In this document: positions 9,446 through 19,854 of the stretch, piece after piece
Position numbering within the stretch: the stretch's first letter is position 1
Layout: each line of letters begins with the position of its first letter
Assembly (NCBI RefSeq): GCF_964340395.1
Contig: NC_135551.1
Coordinates: 21,142,003-21,206,002 of the forward strand
Direction of reading: 5' to 3'
Source of the DNA: Glandiceps talaboti
Lineage: Eukaryota; Hemichordata; Enteropneusta; Spengelidae
DNA: 64,000 nucleotides
Program-made: the position numbers and the translations under genes
The notes under the pieces: model-generated
What the model saw: only the letters and a program-made list of their open reading frames with translations
The model's database searches: none
Told to the model about the DNA's origin: nothing

Positions 9446-9845
9446 ATTATCCACTGTCAATCTACACATTCAATTGTGCATACAATTACTGTTCCACAGC
9501 TAGTTGCCTCGAATTTAAACTTCTGTTGGAAAATACATTTTGCCAAAATAATAAAACCAGCGGACCCGGCTTTTTCGTTTGCGCATTTTCGCGTAGTTTA
9601 TAGTATACGTATTATTTCGTTTTAAGTATACGTTGCAAGTGCGCTTACGCTGAAATTTCGTCGTCCAGGTTCGCATTAAGCTATAGCAAATAATCGTTAA
9701 TTTCGCGGTAAGCGTCGCCGTTAAATTTAACCCGTACATTTTGTATAAGATGAAACACCTTGTCCAATCACTGTTATACCCCTTTGTAAACCAGATTACT
9801 TTCATTTGTTTCAAACAGAACGGCATACCTATGGTCATATTACCA
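9121..9845. mobile_element. Possible inverted-repeat element with 35-bp perfect arms
   Basis: Bases 9121-9155 and 9811-9845 are perfect inverted copies of each other over 35 bases (first 20 of the left arm: TGGTAATATGACCATAGGTA). Between them are a tRNA-derived SINE (9156-9446) and 360 bases of unassigned AT-rich sequence. No clear target-site duplication borders the arms. It could be a MITE with a nested SINE, or the result of a local inversion. Confidence 0.5.
9156..9446 (+). mobile_element. tRNA-derived SINE with AATA tail
   Basis: The head contains a near-perfect polymerase III B box, GGGGTTCGAACCC, at about 9181-9193. The body has the conserved stretch GGTTTTCCCCGGGTACTCCG near 9270. 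The element ends in an (AATA)n tail at 9393-9446. The layout is typical of SINEs widespread in marine animals. The A box is weak or lost. Confidence 0.65.
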
Positions 9846-10908
9846 TATTTGTCTAGTTTAAATTGAAATTAAAATACCTTTCATCTAAATTAACGATTTA
9901 ATGGTTTCTATTGTCTTTAACCCAGCACTTTAACAAAACCAACTTTACAAAGTTAGATACAAAGGACAGCCTTCCAAATTGATAGATATAAAACAATAAA
10001 ACGAGAATAACAAAAAAAGGCAACTGATCAAACAATGGAGAAAACTATTATTAGTTTGAGAATAATTTGCTAGTAAAGTATTTTTGATGTATTAATAGTA
10101 ATGAGCGTCGGTATGCGGAGATGATAATCTGAATATCACGCCATAATATTGTATTTTAGTATATGTTTGGTCAAACAGTTCAGTGAATACACGTCGATAT
10201 CGTTGCATGGTATGCCGGTAGGAAACCAAATTCTTTGATCTGTTCCTTGAACATCGGACATTCATTTTCCCCATAGAAATGTCAAATGAACGTGAAATGT
10301 TGTGTATGATCGGGTCGTTACTCAGTTTGTATTGTATATACAGTAAGTGTTAAGATATTTTTATTCAAGGTATGCTGAAATAGAAAAGTCATAAAAAATC
10401 ATTATAAACTATTTCGACATGTATGTTTGCACGTCAGTTGCAACGTGATGGGTAGATGTGTCAAAATACCCAAATGGCATCGAATATTCAACAACTAGTA
10501 GAAATGCGTTCATGTGTTTTCTGAATACGAAATTTATTTATGGACTCGCGAATATATATGAATATATATCATAGATGTGTTCGAACTCTGTGTATAAAAC
10601 TTCATGCCGTTGTCCGATGTTGATTTTAAATTAGATTTGTCGGATGACATCCGACGTTCTACGTTTTGTTGTTCTTCCTTATCATAAAATTATTCACTTC
10701 AGAATAAGTAATTACACCGATCCAGCTAGAATAAATAGTATTTTTCCGATAAACTTATCTGTATAAATAATAATACAACGTGATACCGATTTTACGAAAT
10801 ACATTGCGTAATTACGAAGACTTCGACACTCTGTTAACCCCAATATTAATATGTCTCGTCAGGCTATACCAGACCTGTGATTGCGATTAAGTTTACGTGT
10901 GTCAATAC
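9846..10908. other. Intergenic; nothing identified
   Basis: AT-rich DNA with no exon, RNA gene or repeat that I can support. Short open frames are scattered and have no recognisable motifs. Confidence 0.5.
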
Positions 10909-10910
10909 TA

Positions 10911-11473
10911 CGGAAGCGTATTAGTGCCAAGTTGTAAGGAAAAAAATAAAATTTAAAATCTCGTAATTACGACTTTTTTGTCGCAATTACAACTTTTTTC
11001 TCGTAATTACGACTTTTTTCTCGTACTTACGAGTTTTCAATTCTCGTAATTACGGCTTTTCGATTCTCGTAATTAAGACTTCTTTCTCGTAATTACGACT
11101 TTTCAATTCTCGTAATTACGACTTTTCAATTCTCGTAATTACGGCTTTTCGATTCTCGTAATTAAGACTTCTTTCTCGTAATTACGACTTTTCAATTCTC
11201 GTAATTACGACTTTTCGATTCTCGTAATTACGACTTTTCGATTCTCGTATTTACGACTTTACGATTCTCGTAATTACGACTTTTTGATTGTCGTAATTAT
11301 GAAATTATGATGAGAAAATAGTCGTAATTACGAGAATCGAAAAGTCTTAATTACGAGAATTGAAAACTCGTAATTACGAGAAAAAAGTCGTAATTACGAG
11401 AATTGAAATCTCGTAATTACGAGATTTTAAATTTTATTTTTTTTCCTTACAACTTGGCACTAATACGCTTCCG
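10911..11473. mobile_element. Foldback/MITE element built of CTCGTAATTACGA units, TA target duplication
   Basis: The ends are inverted copies: CGGAAGCGTATTAGTGCCAA at 10911 and its reverse complement ending at 11473, each flanked by TA (10909-10910 and 11474-11475). The inverted identity extends past 50 bases into TTGTAAGG, an A-run and AATTTAAAATCTCG. The interior is about 18 copies of a 16- to 22-base unit with the palindromic core TCGTAATTACGA, with a strand switch near 11300. A higher-order block of about 88 bases is repeated at 11041 and 11129. No coding capacity. Confidence 0.85.
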
Positions 11474-11475
11474 TA

Positions 11476-12239
11476 CACAATACACCGTCTACAGTGTAGA
11501 ATATTTAATTCGTGAACACGTTTTATGAATACTTATTTTTGTGTCGAAACTAAACACTAACTGGCAGTGGTCTACCATACACTTGGTGATCGGCACCACT
11601 AGTGCACTCAGCTGTAGGTCAAGTAGGTCAAGGACATGTCACTACATTTCGTGCTCGCTACGTGTTCTTCGACGCAAAACCTAATTTCGTGAGACAGGAC
11701 GCAGCCGGTGTGGATGAATGTACAGCTCGAGAGAACTCGTCTATGCCCAAGACGCAAGAGCCGTGTTACCAAATTCCGGCTTGTACTGTACCTACCAAGA
11801 AACATTGGTTGATGCTGCCTCTGTTAATTAATTTTCACATCCGAACGAGGACATCACATACTTTTGACCTACCTTTGATGTCACTCTCTTTTAATTCCCA
11901 CTGCAAAATATAAATATCGGGCTAGCGTTACATATGCACTCGTAAAATACAACTAGTAAACCCAAATCATTCACCTGTTGTTAGACTAGAGGTTCATGTA
12001 TACACAAGAAAACAGCTAAATACTATATAACTGATGTCATAAACAAAGAAATTGCAATACAAAAAAAAAGAATGAAAAGGGCAAGCCTGGAGAGTATTTT
12101 GATCTGTCGCTACGCTTATAGTTGACATAAAAAATCGACTCCAAGTCGTGAGCACTCTGGCTATAACTTTCGTGTTCATTTTTGGTTGTGTAGTAGTCTT
12201 CCTGTCCGTGTATAATACATGTAATGCACGAGTCAATGT
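11476..12239. other. Intergenic; nothing identified
   Basis: No gene, RNA or repeat could be supported. The short open frame at 11602-11913 has no recognisable domain and biased composition only. Confidence 0.45.
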
Positions 12240-12565
12240 CAACCCCCACCCTCCGGCCCCATCTCGGGGCATAGTGGGGGATTTGGAAATTAGTCTTATA
12301 AAATTTGTCAAATGCCCCACCCCCTGGGGCAAGACATTCTGGAAAATCCCCACCTAAAACAAGTAAAACTCTCAACATTTCCCCCACCCCAATGGGTGGG
12401 ACATTCAAAAATTCTGACTGACACACAACCACTATTTTACGTCCATGAAAATGACTACGGAGTTCAATATGAGGCAATTGCCCCACCCCCTCGGGCATTG
12501 TTTAATGGCAAACACGACCTAATTCCCTACATTTGTCCCGTATCGCCCGAGGTGGGGTCCCTCGG
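12240..12565. repeat. Cluster of GCCCCACCCC-GGGGC palindromic motifs
   Basis: At least six islands of the type CCCCACCCC..GGGGC or GCCCGAGGTGGGG occur within 330 bases of otherwise AT-rich DNA (about 12241, 12262, 12313, 12383, 12481, 12547). Several form short hairpins. Open frames on both strands here follow the repeat composition and are not taken as genes. Confidence 0.5.
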
Positions 12566-13510
12566 GCATTACATTGACTTGTGCATAACTACACTTGAAT
12601 TACACATTGAACCAGCAATAAAGTCTTTCACACAACGTTCAGAATCACGACAATATATGTTTACTTGATATGTTATATAACTGCGGGCAGAGCGAGCAAA
12701 CGGTGACTGTGAACAGCTGCCAAAAAATGGGCGGTTTTGAACACCCGCGGGCAACACAGGTGATTACAACCGACTTGAATAAGATCACCTCTCTAAAGTA
12801 TGATGATTAGACTGTGTCCGCAACGGCCAATCTGTCAGTCAAATTTCCTGGCTATGATAACCATTCGTTCTTGTTTACAGGCGAAATAAACAAGAAAACA
12901 TTTAACAATGGAGAGTGACCCATATAACAGGATTCAGTCCTGAAACTCTAATCTGAAAAATATATTTGTTGCAAGTATAATAACATAACATAAAGGAGCT
13001 CGAATCAATCTGTATGATTTTTTTACCAAAAATATGTACCGTACATTTAAAAAAAATCATACCTGTGATTGCATGCAACGGAATTATTTATTATTTGAAT
13101 AAGTATCAAAGACCAGAGGTCATAGGCAATAGGTCATATGGAATTCTAACCATATACATTCCTGTTCATAATATAACATTTCACACTGTTACATGACATG
13201 AAGATGAACAGTCATCCTCTGCGATAGTCCAATAGCCGATTTTGGACACGGTCTTTTTTTTTAAATAGTGCCGGGAATTGCTCCAGCGATTTTCTGTTTT
13301 GCAGACAAATACACACAAACACCGGCCTCCTCTCACCCATGTGATCAGGCTCACTAATCTTGATATCTCATTTAACTGCTTTGACTCGCTTGTGCGAAAA
13401 TCACTGTAAGACTATGTGTACAAAGTTATGATTCCAAAGTATATATTACAGGAACATTTCGTTCGACCTCTAAGCTCCCAAATATGTCAGTATATCCCTT
13501 AAAGGTGGAC
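12566..13510. other. Upstream region of SLC16-like copy B; non-coding first exon not located
   Basis: The coding exon at 13977 is preceded by a splice acceptor, so at least one untranslated exon must lie upstream, probably here or nearer 11500. I could not identify it or a promoter. The stretch holds no supported gene. Confidence 0.4.
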
Positions 13511-13838
13511 ATATGAATAAGGGTTGGGTATTTTATATTTATGAAACAAATTTATCATACCTTCCTACTTGACAATCAATGATAAACAACACATACCAAG
13601 TCTGTGTTTGTAACTCAATACAATTTGCAAAAAGCTTTTAAAATGTGTAAAAAGTTTGTTAGTGTACGTATAATAACAAATCATTAATTTTTGTACATTT
13701 GTTAATCTTTTCCATTTATTGAGTTACAAATAATGACAACATTTATTGTTTCACATTGGTTATTCAAGTCAGAAGCCATCATAAACTTCTTTATCAATTA
13801 AAAATCCATAAATACCCAATTGCAATCCTCATCCATAT
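13511..13838. mobile_element. MITE-like inverted-repeat element, copy 1
   Basis: The left end (ATATGAATAAGGGTTGGGTA) and the right end (reverse complement of TGCAATCCTCATCCATAT) are imperfect inverted copies over about 90 bases. Related copies occur at 52955-53296 (full), 52152-52330 (left half) and 19617-19728 (right half). Shared internal motif: ACCAAGTCTGTGTTTGTAAC. There is no coding capacity. It sits in the intron just upstream of the first coding exon of copy B. Confidence 0.65.
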
Positions 13839-13976
13839 GGCCACTTTCAAATACATTTGCTGGTGGTGCTATATGAAGTGAAAATAATCCTCTTTTAACG
13901 TCTAAACGACTGTTTGTGTCTTCTTTTTCAGGTCTGAGATTTGATTTTGGTTTCAATTGTTGAACTCTACGACAGA

Positions 13977-16546
13977 ATGGCTGACGACAAAACAGTAAGA
14001 ATTACTGACCCACTGGACGGGGGCTACGGCTGGGTTATTGTTCTTGCATCAATCGTAATACATATTACCCTCGGTGCTATATACAATGCAATCGGTGTCT
14101 TACTTGTGGCGCTGAATGAATATTTTGACCAAGGAACAGAACAGGTCGCTTGGATTGCTTCTCTGTGTGGGGTTATGTTGTGTATGTCAGGCAAGTAAAC
14201 GTATATATTGAGGGTACCCCCCCCCCTCACCGATAGGGTAACTTTGCCTCAATAACATGAATGGAAATAAGTCGCTATACATACATAGTAGCCGATATGG
14301 AAGTGAAAATATATGCAAATTCGCCTTGACAAATTTAAATACTCTTCCTGACTAATAAATTACCATCGTGTAGGTATAAATCTATAAAAAAAGACCCAAC
14401 ATGAACTAATGATAGTCTATTACTACTGGTTAGTTATTATACCTTCCCATCATGCATTTCAGGTCTTCCGGCAGGGAAATTAACCCAGAAGATTGGAACA
14501 CGTCTCACTGTCATGTGTGGAGCTTTTCTGTCTACAACTGGGTTTCTTGTGTCTTCGGCGGCAGAAAGTTTATTTGTTTTGTACATCACCCTTGGATTGT
14601 GTGTAGGTGCGTCATACATATTAGCATCTACTTCTTAAGAGTTAAGTCAGCTGGAATTTCTTATAAAATTGTATTTATTACCTGTAGTTAATTTATACAA
14701 TATTTACATTATAATATAATCTAGAGGGTAGAGCGCATACCTTGATTTAGCATCTGACTTAAAAGAGCTAGGCCTTGTGTACAATTGAATGAAATCCACT
14801 GGTTTTATGGTGCGGCAGTAACAGCAGGGGAAATAATACCAAGTCTCTGAGAAAAAGGCCAAACAAAGTTGAGACCAGCAGTGAGAACAAAACAACAATA
14901 TCTTATTAAACCAGATTCTTCAATTTTTGTATCATGTAACTTTAATGTAAAATTAGCATCGATTTTGTTCCCCTTTAATTTATCAGAAATTGTGAAAATG
15001 ACCACTACGTCTTTGATATGCTATAAACATAACATATCTCTGTTTTAGGTTTCGGGTTGGGCATTGCACAAGTGTCTGCCATAGTGTTAATCGGCAAGTA
15101 TTTCAAGAGAAGACACGCCTTCGCCAATGGGGCAGCATACAGTGGCACTGCGATTGGCATGCTGTGTTTTCCACCTATATCGCATTTTCTTTTGGAATAT
15201 TACGGGTGGAGGGGAACTATGTTCATCGTAGCAGGATTAAGCGCTCAGATCTTTGTGTGTGGTGCTTTAATGACACCACCTAGGACTATGGCAAAGATTC
15301 AGTCACAGAACTCCACTGCTTCACTACCAGAACCACCCTTGCACCGATGTACTGAAAATTATGAAGATGAAATTGACCTACACATATCAACACCAGTCTA
15401 CAGAAATATGAAAGGGACCGCCGAGACAGAGTTTTTCAATGGCAACGGTATAACACGCCATAATGTTTGCCCTGAAGACATCAATGAGGAAGACCATTTT
15501 ATGAAAGAAAGAACAGGCCGGGAAAGAGAAAAGGAATCTAAGCTTAAGAGTAATAGTATGTTTTCAAAATTAGGTATACATTTATTTGCTGAAAATAGAA
15601 CATTTAGTCTGATTTGCATCGCACAATTCTTTGAAGGGTGTGGATCTAGTACTGTGACTGCTCTACTTTTTGCTCGTACTGTTCATGTCGGTATCTCCAA
15701 ATTAAATGCTGCTTTTATGCTGTCAATTCTCGGTATTTGCAGCCTCGTCTGTCGTCTGAGCCATGGACTAATTATAGATCTCAAAATCATATCCGCTACG
15801 CGTCTACTTGGCATTGCCATAGGTACGTTTGGAGTTGGCGTGTTGCTGAATACAACTACCAGTACTTACGTAGTTTTGATGATATTAGCTGCTGTTCTAG
15901 GAGTAGCCGACGGCACCCTTCAACCTCTAGTACCAATATGTATGAAAGAATGCGCAGGTGTAGAAGAGATGGACCTAGCCTTTGGATGGGACTACTTCGC
16001 CATGAGTTTGGGATACCTGGTGGGACCTCCTTTCGGCGGTGAGAAGTTCTGATGTTTTTTTTCTGTGGGGAAATGAGTAATCATCCCTTGGTTTATAATC
16101 GAAATGCATGCTAATTATGAAGCGTTGAGAGACGATAGGTTGGTCAATACTTGGTGTACAAGAGGACTCTCATTTGACCGTACGATAAATGTATAACAAC
16201 TCGAACATGTTCCTTGATCAGATTTTAAACAGATTGGAGATGTTATATTCCAACAGCTTGTACTGTAATTACATGTTGCATGATTAATCCACACATCACT
16301 GACACATATTTCTCATTATTTCAAATACTCTATAGCTGTTTATGCATGCATTAATTTCATGATTATTTCATAATTATTCTAGGCTGGCTCTGTGATACAA
16401 CAGGGAACTATGATGTTGCATTTTACATCACTGGAACTATGCTTGTAGGCAGTGGTATATTGATAGTATTGGCACCTTTAGCTGGATCTAAGAAGAGACG
16501 ACAGAATGGGAATTGGGACATCCTAAGTAAATCAGACACTGTCTAG
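13977..16546 (+). CDS. SLC16-type monocarboxylate transporter-like, copy B (503 aa)
   Basis: Coding exons: 13977-14190, 14463-14606, 15049-16038, 16383-16546 (1512 bases, in frame throughout). The protein is a 12-segment major-facilitator transporter of the SLC16 (MCT) family, expected in the plasma membrane. DGGYGWVIVLAS near residue 12 is the first MCT signature. YFKRRHAFANGAAYSGTAIG in exon 4 is the second. FMLSILGICSLVCRLSHG corresponds to TM8 and keeps the family Arg, while the preceding family Asp is Ser. A long hydrophilic loop between TM6 and TM7 (about residues 200-280) is Glu/Lys-rich. The start is the ATG in GACAGAATGG; an acceptor lies 45 bases upstream. Intron 1 begins with GC, not GT. 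Substrate cannot be assigned; the DGGYGW form is common among MCT12/13/14-type orphan members. The stop arises where copies A and C read GAG. Confidence 0.9.
14191..14462 (+). other. GC-AG intron in copy B
   Basis: The exon ends GTATGTCAG and the intron starts GCAAGTAAAC. Only this cut joins S-G-L-P in frame with the next exon (SGLPAGKL). CAG|GCAAGT is the classic context of GC-AG introns. Copy C has the same junction at 20068/20069. Confidence 0.88.
14607..15048 (+). other. Intron of copy B; no internal gene
   Basis: The donor is TGTGTAG|GTGCGT and the acceptor TGTTTTAG. It aligns with 20512-21009 of copy C but is visibly diverged. No element of its own is seen. Confidence 0.8.
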
Positions 16547-16690
16547 AAATCTTAGAATGTAGAAAGACACATATCTTGAAATGACGATTCAAGAAAGAAA
16601 GTTCTATTTTATTTAGTCAAGAAGTGCTTGAAATAACTTACGGTAAAGCGCTTTGAGCACGGAGTGGGAAAGTGCTATATAAGGACCAAA

Positions 16691-16730
<40 letters not shown>

Positions 16731-16760
16731 AATGCAAATAAATGGAAATTAATAGAGCAT
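16547..16760 (+). mobile_element. 3' UTR of copy B with short SINE/LINE tail insertion
   Basis: Relative to copies A and C, about 100 bases are inserted between GAAATAAC and TGCAAATAAATGG. The insert reads AAAGCGCTTTGAGCACGGAG, then GTGCTATATAAGG and (ATT)n at 16691-16729, the common 3' tail of L2/CR1-mobilised SINEs. A candidate polyadenylation signal follows at about 16736. Confidence 0.65.
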
Positions 16761-19616
16761 TTATGTAAATTTATGCTTGAACTTTTAATCGCAAATTCAA
16801 CGCCGAGCCCAGGCCTCTGTATGTCCTAATTTGTTTTCGTCGAGATGTCATGTTTACGTTAAGGCGTTTCAAATGAAAAGGTAAAAGGTTATTCAGAGGG
16901 CGGTATAATAATAGTCTTTAGAATTTAACATTTGAAACATTATATATAATAATAAGAATATTTCAAAGTTAGCCTTATAAGTTACATTCAATGTTTTATA
17001 AGAATAATTTTATTCAAAATTACGCTTTGATATATAGTATTTATACATATACGTTCAGGTTAGGTGATGGGTGCATTCTGTGCTTTGCAATTGTTGATTT
17101 CTACAATTGGGCATCTACCATTTATACTCACTTCTTTTGAGTGCAATGTAACATATAACAATAGCCTTTGATTTCTACTTGCCTACGACACACTCCACAC
17201 GACAAATGCGCCTACTCCGTGTGAGCGGTGATGGCTTTCTCAGAGAGATATCGCTTGAGCGGTTCGGAGTGTTTATAGACGTTTTCAACAGATGTGAACA
17301 TATTCGAGTACTCACATTGTTGAATTAGCTTGTATAAAAGAGAACTTCAAGGTGAAATTTGCCATGAAAACCAATAGATATAAACAGATGACAGATCTTT
17401 GGAACCGAATGTGAATCCCAAAATAAAATTCAATCATGACCTGGTCTGACCTGTACCGTGCGTTTTGTACCGACTGATATGCCATTGCCATGAACAAACG
17501 TTCCATACAGGTAGGCTATTGGCTGATAGGGACCTATCACCGCCACGTATGAGCTAATACTTCATGCAAGGAGCTAATATTCTATTCGATGATGGTCATG
17601 ATACAAAATAATGACGTTATTTGGTATTTACGATTATTCAAAAAATGTCACCGGTGGTGTCTAGCCTGGTACTGGACCATTCCAATGCATACACCACCAG
17701 CGACCTTGAATGAACTATTAGGGACCGGCCAGTTTCATCGGCCTGGGGGTCATACTGTTTTGAAAATTGTGCATAGGAGGGGGGGGTCATTTTGTTTTAG
17801 ATTGTGATTTAGATCCTTGTCTACAATGGCATATAGCCTTGTCTGATCTGAACTGACTGGTAAATGTATAATTTATTATTGTCCCTGTTTCTTACATCAA
17901 TTTTGTAATATTACTTCATGTAAGCGTTCAAAAATACCTCCACACACACACACACACACACACACAGGTGGACATAATTTATCCCAGTTTCAAACTCTTC
18001 ACACTACCTCTTACTGTCAAGATGCTATTAAACCTTATCTTCAAAATATTTCAACCCTATGAAGTTACTTTTTACATGTTGGTATTGTCTTGAAAAGCTT
18101 GGAAATCATTGCCTGCTCTTCACCCTATCTCTTACTGTCAAGATGCTATTAAACCTTATTTGAAAAATATGTCAACCCTAAACTTGTATGTATAGTTGCT
18201 TAACTCTTTTAATGTTGGTGCTGTCTTTTATAGCTTGGAAATTATTCCCTGAAAGTGCCTGAATAGTCTCATAATTACCTATTAAGAGTAAAAAGCTCTA
18301 GGACTTCTAGGGGGAGACCCCTAGGACCCTCCCCCGCGAGAGTTGTACATATTCCCTTCTCACGATTCCTCCTATCTTTCATGGTTTACATGCTATTGGT
18401 CAATGACTTTTTCTAGGCCCGATGGCAAAATCCACCGCCACCAGCCCCAGGCTTGAGAAACTGACCGGTCCCTTAGCTCACAAGTGACTGTGGTTTCAAT
18501 TACGAGTTATACCCAGTCTAACACATTGTCAGGGTACAATAAAGATTATATATATGTGCCAGAGGTGATAGAATTGTACAGAAAGTTGAGCACAATGTGT
18601 GATTTGACTAAACAATGTTCATCAGCTTAATTCTGTTTGGTGTCCTGTGGTAGATCAAATGACCTATTTTGACCAAAATAATTTCTCCCCAGGCCTCCTG
18701 CCGTAGACTCTGACCCCTAGCCTAGTGATTAAACAGCGCCAACATCGACGAATGTGTTAGTCTATGGTATGAAAAAAGGTCAAACTATACTAGTCGTTCC
18801 AAGTCTAGGTCGCTTTGTTTCAAAGCGGAGATTGACGACACCTTGACAGTACAGCCAAAAAAGTAGGTAAACTGTTGAAATCACTATTGTTTACCTCAGC
18901 GTTTTTAAATTTTCAGATCTCAGCATAATGAGCCAAACTACTATAATAGATATAGCTATTGTCTTTTGATTAGGTCCTGCTATAGGTCACAGAATAAGGT
19001 AGCATTACGCTCCTGTCCAAGACTTGGGTTGACAAGGGGGATATGACTAGAAGTTGGTGTGGCTCCTTCAAAATCATCAAAACCGTTATAGACCCTATTC
19101 GCATGTGGATTTGTTTAGTTACTAGACAGAATCTGTTGTCTGAAAAGTATATTGAAATTTAACCTCTCCGGTCTATTATAGTATGGCCTATTTACGGCGC
19201 TAATAGTACTCCGTTCATACCTCGTGGAATACGAGATATAAAGAGAAAGTACCAGGCAAGGCAAGTGTAAGAAGGTCCCCTTGAAGATATCAAAGACATG
19301 CATTGAATTGTGTTTAATTTTTGAAATACTTGCAACAAATTTTTGTTCAACTTAGAGTTTTGTGGTTGTGATATGGGTGACTAATCATCGTCAATACATT
19401 GTGTTCTTATTCATTTCGCCTGGTAAACAACAATGACCGGTTATCATAGACAGGAGATCAGTGCAAACCACAGTCACTTGTGAACTAATATTCCATTCCA
19501 GGATGGCGATATTCTAGTCTAGGATGATCATAATACAAAATAATGACGTTATTATAGGTATTTAAGATATACAAACAATACCGTTACAGGTGACTGTTTA
19601 AGGAATAGAGCTCTCT
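16761..19616. other. Intergenic/5' intron region between copies B and C
   Basis: No protein gene supported. It contains a (CA)n run at 17941-17966, a roughly 122-base direct tandem duplication at about 17999-18245 (both copies carry CTTACTGTCAAGATGCTATT), and otherwise AT-rich DNA. The untranslated first exon of copy C is presumably here but was not found. Confidence 0.5.
17999..18245 (+). repeat. Two-copy tandem duplication, about 122 bases
   Basis: CTCTTACTGTCAAGATGCTA occurs near 18008 and 18130, each followed by matching ATTAAACCTTAT, TCAACCCTA, GTTGGT and GCTTGGAAAT segments. Divergence between the two copies is moderate. Confidence 0.7.
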
Positions 19617-19728
19617 AGAGTTACAAATTATCACGTGACATATGTTGTTTCACATTGGTTTTTCATCATCATAAAATTGTTTCATAAATTACAAATCCAA
19701 AATAAATACCAAATCCTCAGCCATATAA
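19617..19728. mobile_element. MITE-like element, right-half copy
   Basis: GAGTTACAAATTATCACGTG through CCTCAGCCATAT matches the right arm of the element at 13511-13838. The left half is missing. Like copy B, it lies just before the first coding exon. Confidence 0.55.
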
Positions 19729-19854
19729 ATACATTTTCTGGTGGCGCTATATAAAGTGGAAATAATCCTCTTTTAACGTCTAAACGACTGTTTGTGTCTT
19801 CTTTTTCAGGTCTGAGATTAGATTTTGGTTTCAATAGTTGAATTCTACGACAGA

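Noticed and set aside
11994-12498. Two overlapping minus-strand frames of 119 and 153 residues
   Set aside because: They cover the GC-rich palindrome island and share its repeated words; no family resemblance.
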